From Bacteroidota bacterium (GTDB lineage Bacteria > Bacteroidota > Bacteroidia > Flavobacteriales_F > PHOS-HE28), in the NCBI GenBank assembly GCA_023418095.1, contig JAEZDL010000083.1, positions 1 to 12,417 on the forward strand: 12,417 nucleotides of DNA. Direction: 5' to 3'. The notes beneath the pieces are model-generated. The model had not been told where the DNA came from. It did no database searches and was given only the letters and a program-made list of their open reading frames with translations. Below are positions 1-6,726 of this stretch, piece by piece. The position numbers and the translations under genes are program-made. The first letter of the stretch is position 1. The number at the start of each line of letters is the position of its first letter.

Positions 1-33
1 CCGCCCCTGCGAAGCTTACTTTCGCCGCCGCTC

Positions 34-762
34 ATGGGTTGGTACAAGCATTGGTTCGGCACGCCATGGTACGCCCTTCTCTACGGACATCGTGATGAGA
101 ATGAGGCGCGTACGTGGGTCGCAACGCTGCTCGATCGGTGGGGCCTTCCGCCCGGATCGAAGGTGCTGGACATGGCTTGCGGGCGTGGGCGCCATGCCCG
201 CTGGTTCCATTCAGCAGGAATGAAAGTTACGGGGATCGATATTTCCGTGGAAAGCATTGAAGCGGCGGAAAAGCTTGTTCCGCAGGCGGAATTCCATGTA
301 CACGATATGCGGGAACCCTTCGCGCAGGCTGAGTTCGATGCGGCTTGTTGCCTTTTCACCAGTCTCGGATATTTCGATGACCTGCAGGACGATCGGAAAG
401 TTTTCGCAGCGGCATGGCATGCATTGCGGCCCGGCGGAAGGTTCGTGGTGGATTTCATGAACAGTCCGCTGGTGATCTCCCAACTCGTACAGGAGGAACG
501 GATCGTAAGGAATGGCGCTGAATTCAATGTCGTACGCAGCGTTGAGAATGGAAAGATCGTGAAGCGCATAACGGTGAAAGCTGAAGGAAAGGAACACGAA
601 TTCGTGGAACAGGTGCAGGCCCTGCTACCGGAAGAGCTCACCGATCTGGCCCGCGATGCGGGTTTCGAACTGGCCGAGATCACCGACGGCCCGAAGGCCC
701 TTCCGTTCGATCCGGAGAGTTCGGCCAGATTCGTGATGTGGATGCAAAAACCGATGGCATGA
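34..762 (+). CDS. Class I SAM-dependent methyltransferase
   Basis: A 242-residue protein with a Rossmann-fold methyltransferase core. The SAM-binding motif I is VLDMACGRGRH (residues 44-54), followed by the acidic end of strand 2 in VTGIDIS (65-71). VHDMREPF (89-96) and the LRPGGRFVVDF post-motif (131-141) follow in the usual order. The N-terminus (WYKHWFGTPWYALLYGHR) is typical of a small-molecule or unassigned methyltransferase group common in Bacteroidota. The substrate cannot be read from the sequence. The frame is open to the left edge of the window, but the family similarity begins right after this ATG, so I keep this start. The stop overlaps the ATG of the ZIP transporter gene (ATGA at 759-762), which suggests translational coupling. 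Assignment as a methyltransferase is secure; the reaction is unknown. Confidence 0.92.
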   Translation: MGWYKHWFGTPWYALLYGHRDENEARTWVATLLDRWGLPPGSKVLDMACGRGRHARWFHSAGMKVTGIDISVESIEAAEKLVPQAEFHVHDMREPFAQAEFDAACCLFTSLGYFDDLQDDRKVFAAAWHALRPGGRFVVDFMNSPLVISQLVQEERIVRNGAEFNVVRSVENGKIVKRITVKAEGKEHEFVEQVQALLPEELTDLARDAGFELAEITDGPKALPFDPESSARFVMWMQKPMA

Positions 763-1463
763 TCGCAGGTGTGGCGCTCGCGTTCTTTCTGCTGCCGCTG
801 ATCGCCGGCATGCTCGTGCGCTGGCTGCGGCCGGGCATATTGTGGATGCGGCTGCTCCTCTCGTTCAGCGGTGCATTCCTGCTGGGCGTGGTCTTCCTGC
901 ACATGCTGCCTGAGCTTTATGAAGAGGCCGGTGAAGCGATCGGCCTGTGGATCCTTGGCGGCTTTCTGCTGCAGGTGGTGCTGGAGTTCTTCAGTCATGG
1001 GATAGAACACGGTCATGTACACGTGCATTCGCACACCGGCCGGGCACTTCCGTTGCTCACATTGCTCAGCCTTTGCATCCATTCCTTCGCCGAGGGCATG
1101 CCTTTCGCCGATCCCGATGTGGCTGGTGATGTTCACTTCCTGGCGGGCGTATTGCTGCACAAGATGCCCATGGCGGTGGCGCTCGCCACCGTGCTCACCC
1201 GATCGGGCGCGAGCAGCAGCAACAGCATCGCCATGCTCGTGATCTTCGCGCTGGCGGCCCCGCTCGGCATATTCACCGGGCACATGGCGAGTGGCGCGCT
1301 GGGCGAGCCTTTCCTGCACAGCATGCTCGGGCTTGCGATCGGAATGCTGCTGCACATAAGCACCACCATCATTTTCGAGAGCTCGCCCGAGCACCGGTTC
1401 GTGGCGGCGCGCTTCATTTCCGTTCTGATCGGCGCCGTGCTCGCCGCTTTTTCCATGCATTGA
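759..1463 (+). CDS. ZIP-family metal transporter
   Basis: An inner-membrane divalent metal (probably zinc) transporter with about eight hydrophobic segments. The ATG at 759 forms an ATGA overlap with the methyltransferase stop, as at three other junctions here; an in-frame ATG at 738 would add seven residues (MDAKTDG). Numbered from 738, the hallmarks are HMLPE (55-59) in TM2, a histidine-rich cytoplasmic loop (H88, H91, H93, H95, H97, H99), HSFAEG (115-120) in TM4 and HKMP (141-144) in TM5. TM4 and TM5 carry the transport-site ligands in ZIP proteins. The second TM5 position is Lys where many ZIPs have Glu (HEIP), a change also known from other ZIP subfamilies, so a binuclear site may be reduced to one metal. 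Metal specificity cannot be read. No metal-responsive regulator is recognisable next to it. Confidence 0.9.
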   Translation: MIAGVALAFFLLPLIAGMLVRWLRPGILWMRLLLSFSGAFLLGVVFLHMLPELYEEAGEAIGLWILGGFLLQVVLEFFSHGIEHGHVHVHSHTGRALPLLTLLSLCIHSFAEGMPFADPDVAGDVHFLAGVLLHKMPMAVALATVLTRSGASSSNSIAMLVIFALAAPLGIFTGHMASGALGEPFLHSMLGLAIGMLLHISTTIIFESSPEHRFVAARFISVLIGAVLAAFSMH

Positions 1464-1478
1464 TCGATCGTTCTTTTC

Positions 1479-1509
1479 TTGCGGATCACATCCGATCCCA
1501 TTTACTTTG
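1479..1509 (+). promoter_or_regulatory. Candidate Bacteroidota-type promoter
   Basis: TTG at 1479-1481 and TTACTTTG at 1502-1509 are separated by 20 bases. The second box has one mismatch to TAnnTTTG, and the spacing is within that reported for Bacteroidota promoters. It lies in the 67-base gap after the ZIP gene. Transcription would begin near 1515, which rules out a start at the in-frame TTG 1507 and favours the ATG at 1531. Confidence 0.45.
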
Positions 1510-1530
1510 CATTTCAAAGTACTCTGTACA

Positions 1531-2175
1531 ATGCACAAGACCGACCGGCTCGATGAACTGCAGCACATACGCGGGTTGATGGAACGAAGCACGCGCTTCC
1601 TTAGCCTGAGCGGGCTTAGCGGAGTGATCGCCGGTTCCGTGGGCCTGGCAGGTGCGCTGATCGCACAACGCTACGTGAAGGAGCACCGCCTGGTATCTGA
1701 TGGCTACGGCACAGCATCGCCGAGCGATCATCTGGAACATATCTGGTGGCTCGGCGGGTTGGCCATTGCGGTGCTGGTGATTGCGCTCGCAGGTGCTGCA
1801 TGGTTCACCGCGCGCCGCGGGCGCAGAACAGGGCAGGGGCTTTGGGACCCCTCCGCCAGAAGGCTCCTGATCAACCTGTCGATCCCACTGGCCACCGGTG
1901 GCATCTTCTGCATGGCATTGATCCGCTACGGCATGCCGGCGCTGGTGGCACCGGCCACGCTCATCTTCTACGGACTTGCGCTGTTGAACGCATCCAAGTA
2001 CACGCTCGATGAGATCCGGTGGCTTGCGATCAGTGAGCTGGTGCTCGGGTTGCTCGCATCGTTCTGGATCGGCGCCGGGCTTCTCTTCTGGGCGCTCGGT
2101 TTCGGCGTACTCCACATCTTCTACGGCGCATTGATGTACATGCGACATGAACGGCCGGCTGCACAGGTACGATGA
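1531..2175 (+). CDS. Six-helix membrane protein, partner of the adjacent winged-helix regulator
   Basis: A 214-residue inner-membrane protein with no characterised relative that I can name. A hydrophilic N-terminus (HKTDRLDELQHIRGLMERST, 2-21) precedes about six hydrophobic stretches near 23-45, 72-93, 111-132, 135-155, 162-182 and 186-204. The SLSGLSG segment at 25-31 opens TM1. A basic loop (ARRGRRTGQG) joins TM2 and TM3. From memory, similar N-termini (IRxxMERSTRFxSLSGLSG) recur in Bacteroidota next to small winged-helix regulators, as here. The stop overlaps the regulator start by four bases (ATGA, 2172-2175), so the two are co-translated. I infer that the pair forms a functional unit, perhaps a membrane-tethered or membrane-sensing control of the regulator. 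The start at 1531 was chosen over the TTG at 1507 because of the promoter-like sequence just upstream. Confidence 0.8.
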   Translation: MHKTDRLDELQHIRGLMERSTRFLSLSGLSGVIAGSVGLAGALIAQRYVKEHRLVSDGYGTASPSDHLEHIWWLGGLAIAVLVIALAGAAWFTARRGRRTGQGLWDPSARRLLINLSIPLATGGIFCMALIRYGMPALVAPATLIFYGLALLNASKYTLDEIRWLAISELVLGLLASFWIGAGLLFWALGFGVLHIFYGALMYMRHERPAAQVR

Positions 2176-2459
2176 TCGAGAAGCTGAACAAGGCATTCGA
2201 AAGCCGTGTGCGTCTCGGTATAATGGCGGTGCTCGCCGTGAACGACTGGGTGGATCATGCCGAACTAAAGGAGCTGCTTTCGGTCACGGACGGGAATCTT
2301 GCGAGCCACCTGAATGCACTGGAGCAATTGAAATTCGTGAATGTACGCAAGCGTTTCGTGGGCAAGCGCCCGAACACTTCATATAAAGCGAGCGCTGCTG
2401 GAATGAACGCCTTCAAGGCGCACCTTGATGCGATCGAAAAATTGATACCGAAGAAATGA
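2172..2459 (+). CDS. Winged helix-turn-helix transcriptional regulator
   Basis: A 95-residue single-domain DNA-binding protein. Helix 1 carries the ExRVRLGIMAVL segment (10-21). HAELKELLSVTDGNLASHLN (29-48) is the helix-turn-helix, with the recognition helix at about 39-52. LKFVNVRKRFVGKRPNTSYK (53-72) forms the basic beta wing, and the C-terminal helix (77-91) is probably a dimer interface. This layout fits the MarR/ArsR-like HTH_34 group. No metal-binding Cys/His cluster is present, so it is not a classical metal-sensing ArsR. ATGA overlaps tie it to the membrane protein upstream and the EEP protein downstream, so it probably autoregulates this operon. The ligand is unknown. Confidence 0.88.
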   Translation: MIEKLNKAFESRVRLGIMAVLAVNDWVDHAELKELLSVTDGNLASHLNALEQLKFVNVRKRFVGKRPNTSYKASAAGMNAFKAHLDAIEKLIPKK

Positions 2460-3394
2460 TGCGCTCAAGCCTGATCAATATCCGGCCATTCCTGCTGACC
2501 ATACTTGGGATGTGTTTGTTGATGATCGCGACCGTTCTCGCGTTCGCTCCCGATGCCTGGCTTACCATGATGGCACGCGCGTTCATGTGGCAATGGACGA
2601 TGCTTTTCGCAATGGGGGCCTTCCTGGTCTTCTTCAAGCGGACACGCGTGATCGGCGTATGCGCGGCTGCCTGCATGTTGATTTCCGCATCGCAATTGGC
2701 GCCGATCGCACCGGCCGAGATCGATCGGAATGATGGATCCCACCTGAGGATACTGCACATGAACGTGCTGCAACCGAACGAGCGCCACGAAGGTGTGATC
2801 GCACAGGCACTGTCCGCGGACGCCGACCTGATCGCGGTGCAGGAGGTTGATGGTGCCTGGGCCGAAGCGCTTTCCGCAGGGCTGGAAGCATATCCTTATC
2901 GTGTGATCGAACCACGTTCGAATTGTTACGGCATCGCCTTGTTCAGCCGTCTGCCGCTGATCGGTACGCAGGTGATCGAATTGCATGGCACACCGCTGAT
3001 CGAGGCTTCGGTCATGATCGGTGAGGAACGTGTGGGTTTTGTTACGGCGCATGCCACTTCGCCGATCAGCCGCCATCATTTCAATAAGCGCAACGATCAG
3101 TTGAAGGCTCTCGCCACCAGGCTTGATCCACGCAAACCCACGATCGTGGCAGGTGACTTCAATTCCGTGCATTGGGATGATGCCTTCGAACGTTTCTGCG
3201 ACCGATCGGGATTACGCCCGGTCTCACGCCCGGGTTTGCGCACATGGCCGGCGATCGGGCCGATCGCGCTGATCCCGATCGATCATTTCTTCCTTTCCCC
3301 TGGTCTTCATTGCACGGAACTTCGGCGGATCGAACTGCCCGGCAGTGATCATTTCGGAGTGGTCGCAGACATCGGGATCGGTCATGCGGGCTGA
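2456..3394 (+). CDS. Membrane-anchored endonuclease/exonuclease/phosphatase family protein
   Basis: A 312-residue protein with two domains. Residues 7-30, 38-60 and 65-82 form three membrane segments. The rest is an EEP-fold metal-dependent phosphoesterase, the fold of DNase I, AP endonuclease and inositol-phosphate phosphatases. The catalytic set looks complete: Asn103 in LHMNVLQ, Glu130 in AVQEVD, His199 in TAHAT, Asp234 and Asn236 in AGDFNS, the PIDHFF segment (Asp276, His277) and Asp298-His299 in GSDHFG. It is therefore probably active, with the catalytic domain most likely on the outer face of the inner membrane. The substrate may be nucleic acid, a phospholipid head group or a sugar phosphate and cannot be chosen from sequence. 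The first ATG (2456) overlaps the upstream stop in ATGA; a second ATG follows directly at 2459. Confidence 0.9.
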   Translation: MMRSSLINIRPFLLTILGMCLLMIATVLAFAPDAWLTMMARAFMWQWTMLFAMGAFLVFFKRTRVIGVCAAACMLISASQLAPIAPAEIDRNDGSHLRILHMNVLQPNERHEGVIAQALSADADLIAVQEVDGAWAEALSAGLEAYPYRVIEPRSNCYGIALFSRLPLIGTQVIELHGTPLIEASVMIGEERVGFVTAHATSPISRHHFNKRNDQLKALATRLDPRKPTIVAGDFNSVHWDDAFERFCDRSGLRPVSRPGLRTWPAIGPIALIPIDHFFLSPGLHCTELRRIELPGSDHFGVVADIGIGHAG

Positions 3395-4082
3395 GCATCT
3401 TCGGATCATTCCATGGATGATCCTTTTCTTCCCGGCCATGGCATTCCTCGAAAGCGCCGTGGTGGTGTATCTGCGTGCACTGTACTATCCTGACGGTTTC
3501 GACTTCCCCCTGGTGACGATGGATGAAAGGCTGGTGCTTACGGAAGTGGTGCGCGAAGTGGCCACGATGATCATGTTGCTGGCGCCGGGCGCGATGGTAA
3601 CGCGGTATGCGATCGAGCGTTTCGCATGGTTCTGCTTCGGTTTCGGGATCTGGGACCTGTTCTATTACATCTGGTTGAAGATGCTCTTGGACTGGCCCTC
3701 GGATCCGGGAACGATGGATCTGCTCTTCCTTATCCCGATCCCCTGGGTCGGTCCGGTGTGGGCGCCCTGCCTCGTTTCGATCGGGCTTATCGCGCTGGCA
3801 TTGATCATACTTTACAAAAGAGGTACGGCTGGGTGGCGGATCGACCGGATCGAATGGTCCCTGTTGATCCTTGCCGCATCGATCATCATACTATCCTTCA
3901 TCCTCGATCCGATCGACCAGGGCATCGGGTCCGACGCATTTTCCACTGACGCGGCCGTGAAGATCACCACTTATGTACCCGGAAAGTTCGCGATCGGTGT
4001 GTTCCTCGTGGGTTGTGCCACCGCCGCATCCACAATGATCCGCATGTTCGTACGCAAAGGTTCCCCACGGCGTGATGGTTGA
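3384..4082 (+). CDS. Uncharacterised six-helix membrane protein
   Basis: A 232-residue integral membrane protein whose family I cannot name. Hydrophobic segments lie near 8-30, 56-72, 80-100, 112-142 (probably two), 157-175 and 198-220. Strongly patterned stretches suggest a conserved family: FLESAVVVYLRALYYP (21-36), GFGIWDLFYYIWLKMLLDWP (86-105) and DLLFLIPIPWVGPVWAP (112-128). The many Trp, Tyr, Pro and Asp residues in or beside helices suggest a functional pore or active site rather than plain anchors. From memory, similar proteins occur unannotated in environmental bacteria of several phyla. The ATG at 3384 overlaps the EEP gene by 11 bases; a GTG at 3345 would extend it 13 residues but overlap more. 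Co-transcription with the EEP gene is likely, the shared role is unknown. Confidence 0.75.
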   Translation: MRAEHLRIIPWMILFFPAMAFLESAVVVYLRALYYPDGFDFPLVTMDERLVLTEVVREVATMIMLLAPGAMVTRYAIERFAWFCFGFGIWDLFYYIWLKMLLDWPSDPGTMDLLFLIPIPWVGPVWAPCLVSIGLIALALIILYKRGTAGWRIDRIEWSLLILAASIIILSFILDPIDQGIGSDAFSTDAAVKITTYVPGKFAIGVFLVGCATAASTMIRMFVRKGSPRRDG

Positions 4083-4137
4083 GTTCAACTTTGCAACCCT
4101 CCGGCCGGCAACCACGTTCAAAGCGTGCGTCTAGGAT

Positions 4138-4449
4138 ATGGAACAGAAACAAAAGATGCTGGCCGAAACAAGGTTGTTCATCCGATTGGGCTTTCTATCC
4201 TTCCTGGGCTTCGGCTTCTATTATGCGCACCTGTTCTTCGGCCTGCTCGATGATGAACTGGTTTTCAAGACACTCGCGATCACGTTCCTTCTCGCCACGA
4301 TCCCATTGCCGATCATCGCGGTGAACAACAAGAAATTGTTCCCTGCGCTACCCAAGAGCGGCAAGACGGCACTTACTGTGATCACGGCGATCCTGCTTTT
4401 CCATCACTTCCTCATGACATTCGTCTTCGTGATGTTCCTGCAGGGCTGA
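4138..4449 (+). CDS. Small three-helix membrane protein of unknown function
   Basis: A 103-residue protein with hydrophobic segments near 13-36, 43-62 and 78-100. The N-terminus is polar (MEQKQKMLAETR) and the loop after TM2 is basic (NNKKLFPALPKSGK). A histidine pair (H89, H90) sits in the third segment. I recognise no family. It lies 55 bases after the preceding membrane-protein gene, so it is probably the last gene of the left-arm operon. It ends three bases before the stop codon of the convergent prolyl oligopeptidase gene. The reading frame has the same GATC-rich codon style as its neighbours, which supports a real gene. Confidence 0.7.
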   Translation: MEQKQKMLAETRLFIRLGFLSFLGFGFYYAHLFFGLLDDELVFKTLAITFLLATIPLPIIAVNNKKLFPALPKSGKTALTVITAILLFHHFLMTFVFVMFLQG

Positions 4450-4452
4450 TCG

Positions 4453-6630
4453 CTATTTCTTCAAGGTCTTGTCCAGGAATTCGTAGTTCGGCGTGAAGCC
4501 CACGTTCTTGAAGAAGAACGACCATTTGTCTGCCTGTTCCGAAATGATCATGTGCGTTGGCTTGCCAGCCCCGTGGCCCGCATCGGTCTCCACACGGATC
4601 AGCACCGGGTTTTCCCCTTCGTGTGCTTCCTGCAACGCGCTGATGAACTTGAAACTGTGCGCCGGCACCACGCGATCATCGTGATCGGCGGTCATCACCA
4701 TCGTGGCCGGGTAATTCGTACCGGGTCTCAGGTTGTGCAGCGGCGAATATTTCCGCAGGTATTCGAATTCCTCCTTGCTCGTTTCGGCATTTCCGTATTC
4801 GGGCACCCAGCCGAAACCGGCGGTGAACTTCTGGAACCGCAGCATGTCCAGAACTCCCACTGCGGGAAAGGCCACTTTGAACAGATCGGGACGCTGCGTC
4901 ATGGCAGCACCAACGAGCAGGCCACCATTGCTTCCGCCTTCGATCGCCAATCGATCGGAACTGGTGTATTGGTCCTTCACCAGGAATTCCGCCGCTGAGA
5001 TCAGATCATCGAACACATTCTGTTTCTTCTCCTTCATGCCCGCCTTGTGCCAATCCTCGCCGTATTCACCGCCGCCGCGAAGGTTGGCCAGCGCGAAGAT
5101 GCCGCCCTGTTCGAGCAGGATCATGCGGCTGGTACTGAAACTGGGGCTCAGGCTGATGTTGAACCCACCGTATCCATAGAGAAGTGCCGGGTTCGATCCA
5201 TCCTTCTTCATGCCTTTCTTGTACACGATGAACATGGGCACTTTCGTGCCGTCCTTGCTGGGATAGAACACCTGTTCCGTGACGTATTGTTCGGGATCGA
5301 ACTTCAGATCGGGACGGAAATAGATCTCACTTTTCCCCGTCGCGATGTCGTACCGGTAGATCGTACCTGGATCGGTGAAGCTCGTGAAGCTGTAGAAAGT
5401 GAACGTGTCGCCACGCTCACCACCAAAACCGCCGGCGCTGCCCAAGCCCGGGAGTTCCACTTCAGTTTCGTTCGATCCATCCAGCTCGTACCTGTAGATA
5501 CGCGTGGTCACATCCTTCAGGTATTCGGCGAAAAGCTTTCCACCGGTGATGCTCACGCTCTCCAACAGATCCTTCTTCATGGGGATTACGTCCTTCCAAT
5601 TCTTTTTTCCAGGTTTCGCTGGATCGACAGCTACAAGTCGATAGGTGGGCGCATCAACATCCGTACGCACCAGCAACCGATCGCGCTTTGGATCATATTC
5701 AAGTATGCTGGTCTTATGCGAGAAGCCCTGCTGCAATGGGATCCATTTCGTGCTTGCCGTTGGAATTCCGCCTTTGCGCAGATCATGGAAGTACTGCTCG
5801 TACCCATCGGTGCCAGTGCTCACATACAGCGTGGCGAACTCCTCGCCTTCGGTAACACCCACGCCCATGTAAAGGTTCGGGTTCTCCTTGTTCTCGTAGA
5901 CCAATTGGTCCTTTTCCTGCGGATCGCCCAACTTGTGGTAGTACACTTTCTGCCACTGGCTGGCGGCGCTCAGTTCGGTCCCTTTCGCGGGAGTGGGGAA
6001 GCGGCTGTAGAAGAAACCATCCTTGTACCAGCTCGCGCCGCTGAACTTGATCCATTCCAACCGATCGCCCAGCTTCTTCATCTCCTTCAGGTCCCACACC
6101 TCGAATTGCTGCCAGTCGCTGCCGGCGCGCTGCGTGCTCACCACCATGTAACGGTGATCGGTGCTTGAACCGGCCAGGCCGATGCTGGTGGTCCCTTTCG
6201 GATCTATCGCGTTCGGATCGATGAACACCTTGTCCTCACCATCCATTCCCTTGCGAACGTAGATCACGCTCTGGTTCTGCAGGCCGCTGTTGCGGTATTG
6301 GAAGAACAGGTCGCCCACTTTGATCGGTGCGCTCACCTTCTGGAAATCGTACAGTTGTTCGTACCGCTTTGCGATCTCCTTGCGGAAGGGGATCTTCGCC
6401 AGGTAGGCCTCGGTGACCTCGTTCTGCCGGCGTACCCAATCGGCGGTCTCTGCGGAAGTGTCATTCTCGAGCCAGCGGTACGGATCGGCCACATAGGTGC
6501 CATGCAGGTCATCGCCTACACCTTCCAGTTTCTTCGTTTCGGGATATGCCATTCGATCGGTGGGCTGCGCAACGCACATGATCGGGGTGGCGCAGATCAG
6601 GATCGCAAAGGAAAAGCGGGTGGTCGTCAT
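4453..6630 (-). CDS. Secreted prolyl oligopeptidase (S9A)
   Basis: A 725-residue serine peptidase that cleaves short peptides after proline. From the ATG at 6630, residues 1-21 form a signal peptide (MTTTRFSFAILICATPIMCVA) with a likely cut before QPTD, so it acts in the periplasm or outside the cell. The N-terminal DPYRWLEN (49-56) begins the family's beta-propeller, which limits access to small peptides. The alpha/beta-hydrolase domain covers about 450-725. The catalytic triad is visible: Ser567 in GGSNGG, Asp651 in ADHDDRVVPAHS and His686 in AGHGAGKPT. Length matches the family. An upstream GTG (6660) lies inside the predicted promoter -7 box, which argues against it. The secreted Elizabethkingia enzyme is a known precedent. 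It is probably a nutritional peptidase. It follows a histidine kinase gene on the same strand with a 96-base gap. Confidence 0.96.
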   Translation of the reverse strand: MTTTRFSFAILICATPIMCVAQPTDRMAYPETKKLEGVGDDLHGTYVADPYRWLENDTSAETADWVRRQNEVTEAYLAKIPFRKEIAKRYEQLYDFQKVSAPIKVGDLFFQYRNSGLQNQSVIYVRKGMDGEDKVFIDPNAIDPKGTTSIGLAGSSTDHRYMVVSTQRAGSDWQQFEVWDLKEMKKLGDRLEWIKFSGASWYKDGFFYSRFPTPAKGTELSAASQWQKVYYHKLGDPQEKDQLVYENKENPNLYMGVGVTEGEEFATLYVSTGTDGYEQYFHDLRKGGIPTASTKWIPLQQGFSHKTSILEYDPKRDRLLVRTDVDAPTYRLVAVDPAKPGKKNWKDVIPMKKDLLESVSITGGKLFAEYLKDVTTRIYRYELDGSNETEVELPGLGSAGGFGGERGDTFTFYSFTSFTDPGTIYRYDIATGKSEIYFRPDLKFDPEQYVTEQVFYPSKDGTKVPMFIVYKKGMKKDGSNPALLYGYGGFNISLSPSFSTSRMILLEQGGIFALANLRGGGEYGEDWHKAGMKEKKQNVFDDLISAAEFLVKDQYTSSDRLAIEGGSNGGLLVGAAMTQRPDLFKVAFPAVGVLDMLRFQKFTAGFGWVPEYGNAETSKEEFEYLRKYSPLHNLRPGTNYPATMVMTADHDDRVVPAHSFKFISALQEAHEGENPVLIRVETDAGHGAGKPTHMIISEQADKWSFFFKNVGFTPNYEFLDKTLKK

Positions 6631-6659
6631 CTGGTGGAACATCCTGGCTGGATGCTCCA

Positions 6660-6686
6660 CAAAGCTAGAGCGAACAGCGATCGCAA
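6660..6686 (-). promoter_or_regulatory. Promoter of the prolyl oligopeptidase gene
   Basis: On the minus strand, TAGCTTTG (6667 to 6660) matches the Bacteroidota TAnnTTTG -7 box perfectly, and TTG (6686 to 6684) lies 16 bases upstream. A GCGATCGC palindrome (6677-6684) fills part of the spacer. The start of transcription would be near 6653, about 23 bases ahead of the chosen ATG at 6630. Confidence 0.6.
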
Positions 6687-6726
6687 TCCTGCTTCCAGCT
6701 TCTCACTTGTGTGATGGATGGTTGAA

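Noticed and set aside
16..23. TTACTTTC just before the methyltransferase ATG as a promoter -7 box
   Set aside because: Two mismatches to TAnnTTTG, and the -33 region falls outside the window.
81..1592. Long open frame (503 codons) on the minus strand across the methyltransferase and ZIP genes
   Set aside because: Its product is rich in Arg, His, Gln and Cys with no domain pattern, and both + strand genes show complete family motifs. It is a by-product of GC-rich codon use.
4086..4093. CAACTTTG as a promoter for the small three-helix protein gene
   Set aside because: First base mismatches and no TTG lies at a proper distance; read-through from the upstream operon is simpler.
5047..6168. Long + strand open frame (373 codons) opposite the prolyl oligopeptidase gene
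   Set aside because: It lies wholly antisense to a gene with an intact catalytic triad and has no recognisable domain or promoter.
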